The notes beneath the pieces are model-generated. The model worked only from the letters and a program-made list of their open reading frames with translations, did no database searches and had not been told where the DNA came from. Positions 12,841 through 25,317 of a stretch of DNA of 64,000 nucleotides are shown here, one piece after another. The stretch is from Chondrilla cf. caribensis. Taxonomy: Eukaryota > Porifera > Demospongiae > Chondrillida > Chondrillidae. The translations under genes were made by a program, and so were the position numbers. Position 1 is the stretch's first letter. Every line of letters starts with the position of its first letter. The DNA lies in contig OZ026547.1 of the NCBI GenBank assembly GCA_964020155.1, forward strand, positions 3,837,095-3,901,094, written 5' to 3'.

Positions 12841-14899
12841 CATGCCCATGTTTATGGGAATCTGTACTGTGTTATGATGCATGTTATTTTTAAATTCCTG
12901 TAATTGAATTTAGCACATTAAATATAATTATTGCAAAATATAATATTATTATTATACTGTAAGTAGTTGATCATAATCATCTTACACTTATTACATCTAT
13001 AGTATATATAATATGTAATAAGTGTGCATGTGGTACATATATTATTAAAAAATACAGTATTATGATTATATAATCATGATCATGCATGTATAATATTATA
13101 TACGCATGACATTGTACGCTTTTCAATATTATTAGTGTATATATATACATGCAGGATTTCAATATTATTAGTGTATATATGCAGGACTTTCTAGGTTTTA
13201 ACTGGAGAAAAATTATAATTAACTGGGATATGGAGGTATTATTGCTAAATTTTGATGTCAGGTCCAACACTATGGCCTGGTATATATTATTGTTGTATTC
13301 AATAGTATTATATTCTAATGCATGTTCTCGATCGGCATTCCATTACATCACGTATCTATAGTTATGTGATATGTACACAGATGCAGTTACATAGCCTTAT
13401 ATACACGCCCAGACTTATATTAGCATGAGTCATATGTCTAAGTCACACAATGTCGTAACAATGAAAAATAATATAATAACCCTGTAATAATATCAAATTA
13501 TGGCTTTAGCTAACCTCTGTATATGACATACTCATTGTATTCACATAATACATACACATTATATATAATATATATTTATATGTATATTCTAATGATTATT
13601 GGTATATTACACTTATATTAAAGTAAAATTTTGTAGGTGGACTTTGTGGAGCAAAGTATGAATTATGGATAATTATATAACTTACGTAACAGACTAGTTG
13701 AATATTTTTCTTGATCAATCAAAATAATGCTATCATTATCATTTAACTGTGATTATAATAACATCAGCAATTACAGTGGATACATGAAGTTGTTTTTTAC
13801 AGACTGTGTAATTGGACGAAGAAACAATCAAAAGTATCGCCCTATATAATAGTTCAGATACAGACCATGCATTACCAGACAGAATAAATACGAATTGCAA
13901 ACAGTCATACAATGTCTATATACACACCGCAATTGCATTAGACTATATAATATTTATAATATTATTATATATTATATGTACAGTATCAATCTCTCTATCT
14001 AGTATATAATATATGTAATTGTACACGATGCCATTACAATATATAGTATCCAAATATATTATTATACTTCCTATATATTATAATCTACTAATATCATTGT
14101 AAGGCTGAATTAATGTTTGTAATCTCTACAACCTCTATATTACAGTAGCTGCACATATTACAATACCTCTCTCGACACAGTATCCTGTTAAGTAATTGTA
14201 TGCCATATAATTATCATTATAATAATTATGTATGATACATATTATACATTAATTTTATCTTTTGGTTTGAGTGTGCCTAGATTTGTTACTTGCAACTGTA
14301 TGTAGTGTATAGTCACCAATAGACACAAAATCACGCATGTATACTGCAACCATAATATAGTTATAGCATCCGTTACCATAGAAACAGTACTATTATACGG
14401 CAATTTTATAATGTATAAAGCACTAGCAACAGTATAAAGTGTTAGCAACGGATGCTATAATGGTTAAGGCATGGACACTCGGGCATTATGCCATATAAAA
14501 TACACTCGCCCTCGGGCGCTTCGCACCCTCGGGACTCGGTATTTTATATGGCATAATGCCCTTGTGCCAATGTCTTAACCACTAAATAATAGTCTGCAAC
14601 AATCAATTATAATAAATTTATTATAATAACTTTTTCAGATTCGAACTAACCATAATTATTATGACCATGCTCCACATCTAATCACTCTATATATACATAG
14701 TTGAAAATATATTGATTATGCGGCATAAAATAATTATAATACTCATCAGCAAGTTTGTGTTGGACTAAATGAATTACCTTCATAATTAATGCTATCTATG
14801 GAACGAATAAGTAGCTATGCAGAGTGACATTAATTTTCTATATGTATTATACGCATGCATTTTATTTTATAACAATATTATCATTTTTGATTCTCTTAT
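12841..14899. other. AT-rich intergenic spacer
   Basis: Very AT-rich DNA between the convergent integrin and secreted-protein genes, with many ATATT runs. The only structure I can support is inverted-repeat DNA at about 14356-14580. No coding region recognised. Confidence 0.6.
14462..14580. mobile_element. foldback (hairpin) element 1
   Basis: Arms of about 42 nt (14462-14503 and 14539-14580) are imperfect inverted repeats, matching over GGCATTATGCCATATAAAATAC and its complement. The loop is GC-rich (CTCGGGCGCTTCGCACCCTC). Directly outside, TATAGCATCCGTTA (about 14356) pairs with CAACGGATGCTATA (about 14447), a second palindrome. A decayed half copy is at about 62218-62285. Confidence 0.8.
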
Positions 14900-15585
14900 T
14901 TATAATTCTGAATTACGATACAGATCACCTGTTTCGAAGCAGCATTTTTCAATGTGCATCTCAAAGTTACATACTTTGCACCCACTTTCAGTTTTTGGCA
15001 CTGGATATGACGTGATGATAGTTATTTTCTGGGCAGTAGTTCTCTTATAGATCAATTTAATTATAAACTTTTCTTGAGAATTAGGATCAGGTATGCCATG
15101 GAAAAGCATGCATTGATGCGCCCAGCTCATCATATTATAGCAGTTTCCATTGGCATTCGTATCAAGACAACATTGAGCAGCCCATTTTGACATGCACCGG
15201 GAAATTCCAACTACTATGAAGGCATCAGGAAAGAATGTTTTGTAGCCTGCATCCATCTAATCATAATATGTATTAGCATTGTATACTTCTGCTGAGGTAG
15301 GAGACGTACGATTGGCTGATGGTGCTGCTGTGTTTTGAGCTGCTATGCTGTGAAATCCTTTTGCTTTGTGAGTCCTCTTATCAATTTCTCCACAAAAAAA
15401 GTCAATGGGAAGTACGTTGTCATTGCCTTTGTCGTTGACCTGTAGGTTTCCGGGGGGGTAATTGGAGACTGCGGTGTGCACATAAAATTTCCAATAGTAG
15501 TATTAGTGTATATTGGGGCCACACTTGCCATGGCCAGCTGTGTGAAGACCACAACACATATCAGAGTGTGTTTCAGCTTCAGCAT
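14900..15585 (-). CDS. small secreted cysteine-rich protein, 3 exons, 188 aa
   Basis: Exons on the minus strand: 15585-15525, 15468-15310, 15246-14900 (61+159+347 nt, 189 codons). Introns are only 56 and 63 nt, with GT/AG ends, and both interrupt at phase 1. This model joins frames that otherwise look broken. Residues 1-20 form a signal peptide (MLKLKHTLICVVVFTQLAMA). The mature chain has ten cysteines, two of them in CC pairs, and no membrane segment. The segment FFCGEI-x8-KGFHS (around residues 44-61) followed by a TFFPDAF block is reminiscent of bacterial-type EndoU nuclease domains; that is inference from memory of the fold signature, not a demonstrated match. Otherwise I do not recognise it. 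It is convergent with the integrin gene and has a long spacer on its promoter side. Confidence 0.7.
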
Positions 15586-16600
15586 TATTTCGTATTATGC
15601 TACATCTGATCCTGCAAGTGCAAAAATGCTAGAAAGTAAGCACAAAATTTCACCATACTTTTGTTCATTCATTAAACACAAGGACTGTTTCATATACTGA
15701 ATATACAAAGAAAATAGCCAAAGTTCCCATATCATCACTTACCGACTACAAACCTATTTATTATCTTCATTATAATATGTATAATACAATGTTATAATGA
15801 TAATGAAAAATATTTTTAGAGCTGTTAACTTTGTACAAATACAGTACTCCAATTTGTGTGGTCACTGGTTGTGTTAGTCAAGTGGTTCTTCGTCCATGTG
15901 CAAAATACAGTGGAAACTACCCGTTTTTGTAATACATGGTTTAAAAAGGCCTAGGTAGGTAGTCACTTACTCCAGTGTTAGAGTTACTGTTAGGGTCCCG
16001 TAGGGGGTTAGTTAGAAACCGCCAGATCTTAATCTTGATACGAGGTTTAGAATTTCATGCCAGAAAGACAGGTCTAAATATAAAACTATGCGCTCACCTC
16101 GCGACCTCAAACTAATAGTGCATGCGACAACAAATATCCCTTCAGGAGCACGCTGGGATGATCTAAGCCAGTTGACGCCCTATTGTGCATATGGGAGATT
16201 GCATCATTTCTTGTCATGTCACGCTATGTATTAGTCCAGACATCCTTTCCAATGAATATCATCACAATCAATATGAATAACATTATATAGGCTGAATAAT
16301 GTTATGGGATATGCATAATTTGGTAGAATAATATTATAGGTTATGTACACTATAAGATAATGAATGATTCTGAGATGGAAACAACATAGCTATTTAACTC
16401 TCATTCCCTAAAATACCCAAAAATGTGTCAAATAGTAATAATAATGGAAGTGAAAACTTTTTTGTAGTTGCTTGCAATGCTTTCTGGGATCAATCAAAAT
16501 GTCTTCATCTAGAGTATTCACGTATCAAGTCAATGTACTTTTGTTTTTCTCTTTCTGCTTTCGAATTCTCTCCAAGCAGGTTGTCTTCCATACAGTAATA
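15586..16600. other. intergenic spacer
   Basis: No gene supportable. The interval holds the presumed promoter of the secreted-protein gene, AT-rich DNA, and a SINE-like tail (CTCCAAGCAGGTTGTCTTCC, about 16570-16590) at its right end. Confidence 0.5.
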
Positions 16601-16665
16601 TATATCACCAACACACCTACTTCAGAATCTATTATAGATTCTGAAGTAGGTGTGTTGGTGTATAT
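16545..16665. repeat. SINE 3' fragment fused to a palindrome
   Basis: About 16545-16620 matches the 3' end of the SINE at 16689-16965 (shared AAGCAGGTTGTCTTCC and ATATATATCACCAACACA). It runs directly into a near-perfect palindrome centred about 16633, so a 27-nt piece of the SINE end is repeated in inverse orientation. Confidence 0.7.
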
Positions 16666-16688
16666 AGTATATAGCATATGTAGGGAGT

Positions 16689-16965
16689 AAATCCATGTAG
16701 TTACGTGGTCTCATCAGTTTGAGACTGCAGTTTGCAGTACACCAGTGAGTATGAAAGGAGCATTGAGAGGGGCTGGTTGCTGTGGTGGCTCATGGCACAG
16801 TGGATATGGTGGCCACAGCCAGACATCCTGGGTTCGAGTCCCTCAGCTGCCAGTTTTTCTCCAGATCTTTTCTCCTTTCTTTCCAAGCAGGTTGTCTTCC
16901 TTGCAGAAATATATATCACCAACACATGTACAGTCACCTACTTCTATATAGTTTATAGACCTATG
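16689..16965 (+). mobile_element. tRNA-derived SINE, copy 2
   Basis: A-box-like TGGCACAGTGG (16793-16803) and a consensus B box GGTTCGAGTCC (16831-16841), the better preserved of the two promoters. The tail is pyrimidine-rich, ending near ATATATATCACCAACACATG. The tRNA-like core and both flanks match copy 1 at 4909-5165. Confidence 0.8.
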
Positions 16966-17208
16966 ATAGCTATATTTTTTTATTATTGGACATGATTCCG
17001 ATGATAGCTATATTGAATAATTTATAAATTAAATTTATATAATAATAAAACTTTACAATATTGCATACATAAATTATTATACTTGAATGTAAGCATAAAG
17101 ATTACTGCATATAAACTTTGCATTAGGATTAAACATGAAAATACTACATACAATAGAAATGCATTTTTGTGCCTATTATATTATAGTGCAATTGTCACAC
17201 ATTGATCT

Positions 17209-20200
17209 CTACTGTTTGTGAGAAGTACATTGTGAAGAAGACTCACACCAAGTAAGAAAATGAGGTTTTTCAAATAAAGCCTCGATTTCTTCCAAAGGTT
17301 TCATTTTTGTCTCCGGTAGCAAGAAAAAAACGAAGATCAAATTCAAAACAGCAAATCCAGCAATCAGAAGGAATCCCACAGCAGGAGTGAGAGCATCAAG
17401 GAGCGGAAGAAATGTAAAAGAAACAATCAAATTGAAGATCCATTTTACAGTTGTTGACATTGAAACACCAAACCCTCTCGCCCATGTGGGGTAGATTTCA
17501 GAGTTCACGGTCCACGGTATAGGACCCAATCCAGAAGCGAAGAAAGCAAGGTACACAAATAGACATACAACTGCTAGTGATGCTATGGGGTCATGAGTGC
17601 AAGTATTCACAAACCATTGCAGATCACCATCTGTGACATTACCAGTCAGTGACATATTACTTGATGCAAGTTCACTACAGTCAACAACAAAACCTTCACT
17701 CTCCACAAAATAGCCAAGGTTTGTTGACTCGTCAACAGCAGAGCAGGTACCACTTGTGTAAGACCCGGTGGATTGATTAAAGCGAACACAAAATCCACAC
17801 TTCTCATCAGCTACACAGTACAGACACCTATCATGATGACAAGTTGAATTTGGATAGAGTTTGTTTCCAGCTAGTGAGCGCTCATTCAAAAAGTGGAATA
17901 CTGCAGATATAGCCAACAGGGACATGATGACACCACTTATACTGCCAAGGATTAGTTTACGTCTTCCTATCCTATCAACCAGGAATTCTCCAACAAGGGA
18001 GAAGACAAAGTTACTGAATGTTGGAATACAAGTCAACCAGATGGCGGCATTTCCAGGAAAACCAGAAAGCTGGATGATATTTCCACTGTAATATCTAAAG
18101 CAAAGATATAAAAGAGTATTAGATGATAGGCAATACAAAACAGATTACAATCCTCTGTAATATGTCCCAAACTATTATTATTTTTATAGTCAAATTTTGC
18201 ATGATGTTTGCATATTCATACACCATAATATCATTAAAAAATGAGTGCTGCAATTTACTACTTATGAGAATGTGCTCATTATGGGAGAATATACCGCCTT
18301 CAAATTCATATATACCTAATTATTCATGCATAATTCTATTATATGCATGGCAGGTAAGTATATATACATAATAATTGTAGATATAATATTACATATGTAA
18401 TGGAGCAAAACATGTTGATTTCCAATTTTGTAACTGTATAATGTTTAGTTGAACTCATTAGTGATGTGTTTTGTATGCAAAGTCTGTATATGTGAGTGTA
18501 ATTCCATTCTTTGAGGAAAAATAATTGAGTCTCAGAGAAAAGGGAAATTGGATTTTGAGTGATGATTGCATGGATATGCTACATAATATTATTATTATTA
18601 TATTGTTATTTAGATTTACCAGGTTATAGTCTAAAATAGCAAGTATAATGTATATGTATGTCCTTTTGTACTTTCGGGTGGTTGTGAGAACACTTACATG
18701 ATCATATTAACCCCACTCAGCTGCTGGAACATCTGAAGACCACAGCCAACAATCAAGGCCATCAATACTGTACGAGAGTGGATCAATCTCTTGAAGAACT
18801 CCAGTAAGCCTGGATGACAGAAGAAGAGTGAAGAATTGGCATTGACATGATATAATATTATAATACAATGGATTTCCTGTGTATATATAAACATGTAAAA
18901 TTGAATAACATGATATTATATTAATTATGTATAATTTTCATACACGTACGTAACCTGTTTAGCAAGTACTTTGAAGGGCACATGAATTTATTTGTATTTC
19001 CTATTACTAAGAGATATTTAATATTACGTAGCATACTGGTTGACATGGTTTATGCATGAGCTGACTGAGGTAGAAGCTTAATATATAATGTATGCAGACT
19101 AAATTTCCTTCACATGCTATGAAATAACATTCCCCATTACTTCGAAACGTACCAATTGTACATTTCTGATGTTCCTCATAATCTGCAATAATGGAGTCAA
19201 GCTCTTGTTTGGCTTCCTCTGGTGTTCTTGTCTTCATCAAAACTGTCTGAGCTTTTCCTTGTTTGTTGTGGAACACCAACCACCTTGGACTTTCTGGCAT
19301 AAACAACATACCAAAGAACATTATAACAGATGGTACACTAGCCAATCCGAACATGACCCTGTACAAGTAGAGAAACGACAACCTGCAACATGTGATCGAA
19401 TGAGTCACTAAACATGAAATCCACAACAATCAAATCATGGAGATAACAATACACGCTGGATATTCAGATTTTTTTAGTTGACCTATATAATATGTTTGCA
19501 GTAACCACAAAATGACAGACATTCACGATAACTGAATACACATCCAAGCTGTGTATCCATTGAAGCTATTTACAGTATTTAGGAAGCTTCCTTCACAGAA
19601 AAAGACATGAATTACACGGCATTCCATTCCATATGCATGTTTAATAATAGCAATTGATATTGCTTTCATAATCTGACTATATAATATTCCTGGCTTCACC
19701 TCTGTATATTATACACATTCATAATCCACCCACCAGCCATGCATCTTCTTATTATATTCTATTTGTACACACATTTAACACAATAACATACCGCTTGTTG
19801 CAATTGCATCTCACAACATGTACGTGCATGTAAATTAGTCACACTATACATAAATCCAATATCTATTCTGTTGCTATTTGTATTAATATGTACACTACAC
19901 AGAGCAGCACACAAACAACACACTAGTATTCACCTACCTCCATCCCCAGGGCCACAAATCATTGCTGAAGATACCACTAACAAGTGATGCTAAAAACTGT
20001 CCACCAGCGATGAAAGCAAAATTTAGCACAACTAACTTGCCACGAATTTTGGCAGGTGCTGACTCAGCAATATAGAGTGGTACAGACATAGAAAAAAGTC
20101 CTACAGAAGCAATGTATATGAAACAAAAATTACTGATTGTGAAAATCCACTTCTCATTTGAGTGAGGAGCTGAATATTAATTTTAATAAAATTTGATGTA

Positions 20201-20544
20201 CTTGGAAACATTTAGAGCCTAAGTTGCATATTGGATATATTATATTTATTATTATGTTAAAACCTGTTTGTATCTCAATAGTTTTCAAAATTATAATTAT
20301 ATAATATTAGAATAGCATCATACATATACATTTGGTATGTTATAATAAATATGTATATACATGAATGTTATACCACTGACTTCTCTTGATTGTAAACAAA
20401 TTACATAAATGAGAAGTACAGCGGTGACGAATGAACGTTAAAACCGGCAAACAACTCTTCAATCTTCCAGATTGAGTGTAAACTCTTGGAAATTGACCCA
20501 ACACTCCTGAGAAATTGTCTGTGAGGTGTACATGTGTGTGTATG

Positions 20545-20613
<69 letters not shown>

Positions 20614-22189
20614 TGTGTTTGTGTATGTTTTTAGACATGTGTTGGTGTCTGTCTGTCATACATTGCAGGCTTTACTTAGAAATCGTTAAACTTCAGTGGC
20701 GCAGTCGATTCATAGATTTCTAAGTAGGGAGTGAAATTTATATATACACACCATTGTCATTCTCTCATTGTCAAGCACATTGTATAGTGTTTGTGTCAGT
20801 AGCATAACAACCATGACATAATATTCATGTTAGCAATTCCATAAATATGTAACATTATTACATTGTTCACTTGAAATTTGAGATGCTGAGAAATACCATT
20901 GATGTCATCTAATCTCCAATATTTGTCATGTATGTTACCCTGTATAAGTCTTCATAATTTGATTGTTGTTTTCAGCACACAGTTACTACTTCAGAAGTCA
21001 AAAGACACAATATACAAAGTTTAATATCCATGGTTCATGACGATTCATGGCTGTTAAGCTACGACACCAGCACCATACAATAATAATATGCACATTTAAC
21101 AGTGACTTTTTCGGAATGACAATGTCTACAACTTTTATTCCTTAAATGCTAACCTACGGAGCCACTGCATAGAGATTCTCAAGTGAAGCCCATACATGAC
21201 TGGCAGATATGTCGATTATTTCCGTACGCTTTTTGATCGTCTCTAGCAGAGCGATGCAAGAAGCTACGAGGATCTTACTGAGTGGAGAGCGACTACATGT
21301 AATGGCTTATAAAAACAAGATTTGTTGAGAGTCGGCATGCAGCCTCTATAGATTGCAAAACAAGTAATTCGAGTTTAAAAACTCGTGGGGCTGCCGCCCC
21401 CCGCACTCGAATTACTTGGCGTCTTTGTTAGGTTTAGAAGAACCTTCGCTGAAGTTATTACGTTCGGCGGAGCTTCAGCGCACGAATTCTAGCCCAATTT
21501 CAAATTGTCAGCGTTCGAAATCGGCCATCTTTATTTCCCGCAATATAAATTCTAATATAAATTCATTGTTGCGGTTATGCGTAGGAACACATATTATATA
21601 TATATTATATCGGACGACCGTTACATACCGGAAGTCGAAATGAAAACAATATAGGGATAGCGATAGGGACAGGAATAGCCTGCGGCAGCCCCTAAAAATT
21701 CCAATTTTAGGTGTCCGAATAAAGGTGGTGTCCGATAATCGATGATTTACTGTATACAGATTTACACTTAATATGCATGTAACTGAAAATGGATTTTGGT
21801 CATAATACACACTCACCTATAGCTAAGCCAACTACAATACGACCAACCAACAGGACTTCCTTAGCTCCAGACGCTGACAATAAAATGGATCCCACAGTAA
21901 ACACAACTGCCGAACTGATAAGAACGATTTTGCGTCCTAGAAGTTCCAAAAAGGGGCCGCCAATTAACGAGGCAACAGCAGCTGCTCCTACAGTGACGCT
22001 AACTATCAGTCCGTGCCAAAAGTTCGACAAATTGAATACTTCGTTAACCTTTATCATGGCGCCCGAAACTATTCCTGTCCCGTAGCCAAACAAGAGACTA
22101 CCCAAGGCCGAAAAGAAGGTTAAAGTCATTAGATAAATCTCCCGTTTACATTTGCTGGAACGTTTCATCTTCAAATGGGGGCCTGTCAT
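17209..22189 (-). CDS. SLC2A13 (HMIT)-like sugar/inositol transporter, paralog A
   Basis: Major-facilitator transporter, 5 exons: 22189-21817, 20100-19938, 19358-19153, 18809-18698, 18094-17209; 1740 nt, 579 aa (572 if the second Met at 22168 is used). It has the MFS signatures GRKIVLIS and GRRKLILGSISG, PESPRW, QQLSGVN, PETK, and the long cysteine-rich glycosylated exoloop between TM9 and TM10 (NST, CHHDRCLYC, CGFC) that marks animal HMIT. HMIT moves myo-inositol with H+ at the plasma membrane. Oddities: TM1 reads FGYGTGIVSGAM, with Gly (codon 22079-22081) where HMIT and XylE have Asp; after QQLSGVN it has MII rather than TIM. A MITE abuts the 5' end and replaces the long N-terminus seen in B and C. 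The exon 4 to 5 join (AT|A TAT TAC) is phase-consistent. Confidence 0.92.
18958..19065 (+). repeat. intronic interspersed repeat family, degenerate copy
   Basis: Shares GTACTTTGAAGGGCACA and ACTGGTTGACATGG with the family, but the central CTTCTTATCAGAGG block has decayed. It lies in the third intron of transporter A. Confidence 0.5.
20544..20612. repeat. poly-T and (TG)n microsatellite
   Basis: About 20 T followed by a (GT)n run, within the first intron of transporter A. Confidence 0.95.
21361..21419. mobile_element. foldback element 2
   Basis: Arms CAAGTAATTCGAG and CTCGAATTACTTGG are inverted repeats. An inner GAGTTTAAAAACTC palindrome and a GC-rich loop (GGGGCTGCCGCCCCC) complete the hairpin. 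It is in the first intron of transporter A. Confidence 0.65.
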
Positions 22190-22461
22190 ACGAAAAGTGG
22201 TCCCCACCGAGAGTGGTCCCCCGGACTATTTTCGGCACCATATTTGGTCTCCCATATACCATCAAAAATGGTTAGGGTTAGGATTTGGGTTATGATTAAG
22301 GTCAGAGTTAGGGTTTAGGGTTAGGGTTAGGGTTTGGGGTAGGTTTAGGCACAAGCGGACCATTTAGGACATCGGAAACCTGTCCGCACGGACTGTTTTT
22401 GCCGCTATTTCCGGTCCCGGGGACTGTTTTTGGCAGCGGACCATAATTTTCGTGACAGGCC
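22180..22461. mobile_element. MITE at the 5' end of transporter A
   Basis: About 280 bp. The ends are imperfect inverted repeats: GGCCTGTCATACGAAAAGTG at the left and the complement of CTTTTTATAATT-like DNA ending CGTGACAGGCC at the right (both start GGCCTGTCA when read inward). The interior has degenerate TTAGGG-like repeats (about 22265-22340) and GC-rich GGTCC blocks. The first possible ATG of transporter A (22189) is inside the left TIR. DNA just right of the element (about 22540-22590) still resembles the N-terminal coding region of paralog B, so the element split the ancestral first exon. No clear target duplication seen. Confidence 0.75.
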
Positions 22462-23099
22462 CTCGTCTCCAAAATACATTGTTACCACTTGTACTTCATC
22501 TGCAGAATTCGTCAACTCCTGGTGATCGGCATCATATAGTCTCCGCGATTACCTAGTTCCATGCTATGCACTTACACTCTAGACGTTTACGCTGTTCAAA
22601 TCTGATCGGCGTGGATCGACAATAATAATAAAGGGTGCGTGAATTGGATAATAGAGTTACTGTTTTAAACTGAGATTATCCATCCGAGTATACACACTTT
22701 ATACCACATAATCTATCCCTATACAGAGCTATTTCAATTTGAATATTATATCGCATCGCAGGGATGACGTGTCGAGATCGTTGATCGTTCATAAAAATAC
22801 TTTCAAGTTACGTACACAATTCAATTACCGGCCTACGGTACTTTATCGCAAAATTTTCGCAATCGACAATTTGCGCTTAGAACCCATGCGCGAAATCATT
22901 ATCCGGCGGAAATACGTATAATATTATTATGTATTTTTTAAATACCAAAACTGAATAAATAATATGGATTGCAAATAATGGGATAATTGTACGAGAAATT
23001 AACATGTATGAGTTGTGAGGCCTTTCATTACATAGTCACACACTAAGATCACACGTGGAAATCATAATCTAAGACTAATCATTCATGCTGAGGGTATAC
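22462..23099. other. intergenic, remnant of transporter A 5' exon then unassigned DNA
   Basis: Positions about 22540-22590 (minus strand) align with the first exon of paralog B around its CTT/TTGGAGTGT...ATGGAACT stretch but carry in-frame stops, so this is a decayed N-terminal coding segment. The rest shows no recognisable feature. Confidence 0.5.
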
Positions 23100-24156
23100 G
23101 ACCCTCAGCTATGGCCAGATCAATGTGATCGGTGTTCACTCTTTGTGTAGCACTTGTTCTGGATCCTCTTATTGCTGTGATTGCCAATCTTAAAAGGCTG
23201 AATGATAATCTACATCAGAGCCATGTCATCACTTGACTATAATATTTCTGATCTCTCTTTTCTGCCAACATGGTTGCCAATCTTCTATATGCAATGGTTG
23301 TGGAGGGGTCCGTTCCACCCGAGACTGAGAAATTAAACGAGGTGTGTGAGAGACCCATGATAAACCTCTCTGATTCTTTGCTCATATGTTCTCTTCTCAT
23401 GTTCATGCTGCCTGAAGGTCATGTCAATTGTGGAATTCTGGTGGATGCCTAAGGGGTTAAAAACCTTAACATCAAAAAATGCATCTTGCCGTGAATTCCA
23501 GAAACCTTTTCACTTGATGTTGACACGGCAGTCGTGTTGGGTGTTTGTTAAAACTCCATGTAGTGTCTCACCTGTGAGTGGTTGTAGTACAGACTCTGTT
23601 TTGGTCAATACATTTACTTCCTCCATTAGGGAGGCAGTTACGTCGCAGATGTCATTGTACCTGTGTATGGGTAGGCCCCCATTCATGCAGCTGAAAGCAT
23701 GTTGTACACTGTTCTCTTTCCCACAGGAACACGTGCTAGATAATCCGCTCGGTTGCCATCCATATCTCAGGGCAAGGGCAGCCCTGAAGGCACCCTTGTA
23801 GAGAGTGAACCCATGTTCTTCTATAGGCCTAGGAACGGTTCCTAACCAGGCAGATGTTCCTTTTTAGTGGGCTAGAATGGTCGCCTTCCAAGTGGAATCT
23901 GTCAGTATATCCAGAAATTCTTTCACATTCTCCTCATTTTGCTGTCTGTTTGTTTCTTTCACTTCTTTCAGATTTGCCTTTGTTCAGCTTCTATCTCTGC
24001 ACCATCTTCTATCTCATATCTGTTTGTTTCAGGATGGACTTCACAAGAGGCAGTGATGGCCGCTGAGTTCGAAGCCTCACAACCTGCGATGTCTGATAAA
24101 ATTGGTATTCCCAACCCTCCTAGTTCGACGGGTAAAGCGAATAATTTTCTAACCAC
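23100..24156 (-). pseudogene. non-LTR retrotransposon ORF, C-terminal remnant
   Basis: Translating the minus strand in pieces gives a series typical of reverse-transcriptase ORF C-termini in invertebrate non-LTR elements: LPVELGGLGIP near 24140, then ALALRYGWQPSGL, a CxC-x8-H-x3-C zinc-knuckle-like block (CSCGKENSVQHAFSC), and further on GGTDPSTTIAYRRLATML with WLRCRLSFSLLRLAI. In-frame stops and frame changes show it is dead. No RT catalytic core (YxDD) is visible in the window part, so it is a 5'-truncated copy. Confidence 0.75.
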
Positions 24157-25281
24157 GCTGCTGATGTTCTGCTTGCCTGTCTATTATATTTTGTCTATTA
24201 TAATTATTATGTGTAGGGATAGGAATGATGTCATCATTAATTCTAAAGCGGCCAACAATCAACGAAAGATATTTAATTGAGCGTATGAAGCAGTCCATGA
24301 TGATGTGATATACTCGAAAAATCAATCATAAAGTATATAGTAATAATGTTGAAGATGTTACGTTTGGCAAAACCTTTGGAACTCCTTCTCTGTTATCTCA
24401 GGTAGTCCACATGCAAGGGAGCATTCGTGGACCACTAGTATATATTCCCAATCTACATAAATCAATTTCTGTATTCAATATTATTCCTCTCTGCCTACAT
24501 ATTTGCCGGCAATATCGGCCTGATTCATGCAGTAAGTTCTTTTAATGATCATTCTTCACAATCAGACATCATCTCACAATCATTGACACATGCAATATGG
24601 TGTGTGAAAGGAAACATACTCTGAACCTGCATGTTAAGTGCTCTTGCATGCACTAAGACAGGTGTTATGTACTAAAGAGTCTTATGATATAATTGATTCT
24701 ATCATGACTGTCACAATGCGTTAGTCTGTGGATTTAAACTTCCACGAAAAACCAAAAGGTCCACAATTGCACTCTTTGAATCACTAATATGCCTCTTTCT
24801 GAGAATTCTGGTCATGAGGCTCACTACTAATGCCTCTTCATAGTAATCATAATATGTGTAATATACCTGAGGAATTCGGATGTCTTTCCTACATGAAAAG
24901 GAACACCTGCATGGAAATCTCACAAGTGAGAGTATAGGTATCATGTATTTGTGGCTAGCCTCTAAGTGAGCTCCATCTGCTAGTATGTTTTCCATGATAG
25001 TATTATATGTACCGGTATATGTATATATTATTATAAAATGTATAAAGAGTAGCAAAGTTTAGGCCCATTACTTAAAGTTTGTACTCTTGCACACTTTCAA
25101 AAAAGAAGACACCGCTAGCAATGTGTCTGCATTGTCTTCAATATGGGAATTAAAGATGCCTCTTGTGAGACCACTGAAGCAACATCTGGCTCACAAAGAC
25201 TTCCTAACCACTACAATGTGAACCCAGTTCAAGCAAAGACTCTACAAGCAAAAGGCAGCCTAAGACAAGAAGCATAATGAG

Positions 25282-25317
<36 letters not shown>

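Noticed and set aside
16790..16860. Functional tRNA gene
   Set aside because: A and B boxes are present, but the acceptor stem does not close and the same sequence recurs with a SINE tail at 4909-5165.
23421..23801. 126-codon plus-strand frame
   Set aside because: Antisense of the retroelement remnant, whose minus-strand translation shows clear family motifs.
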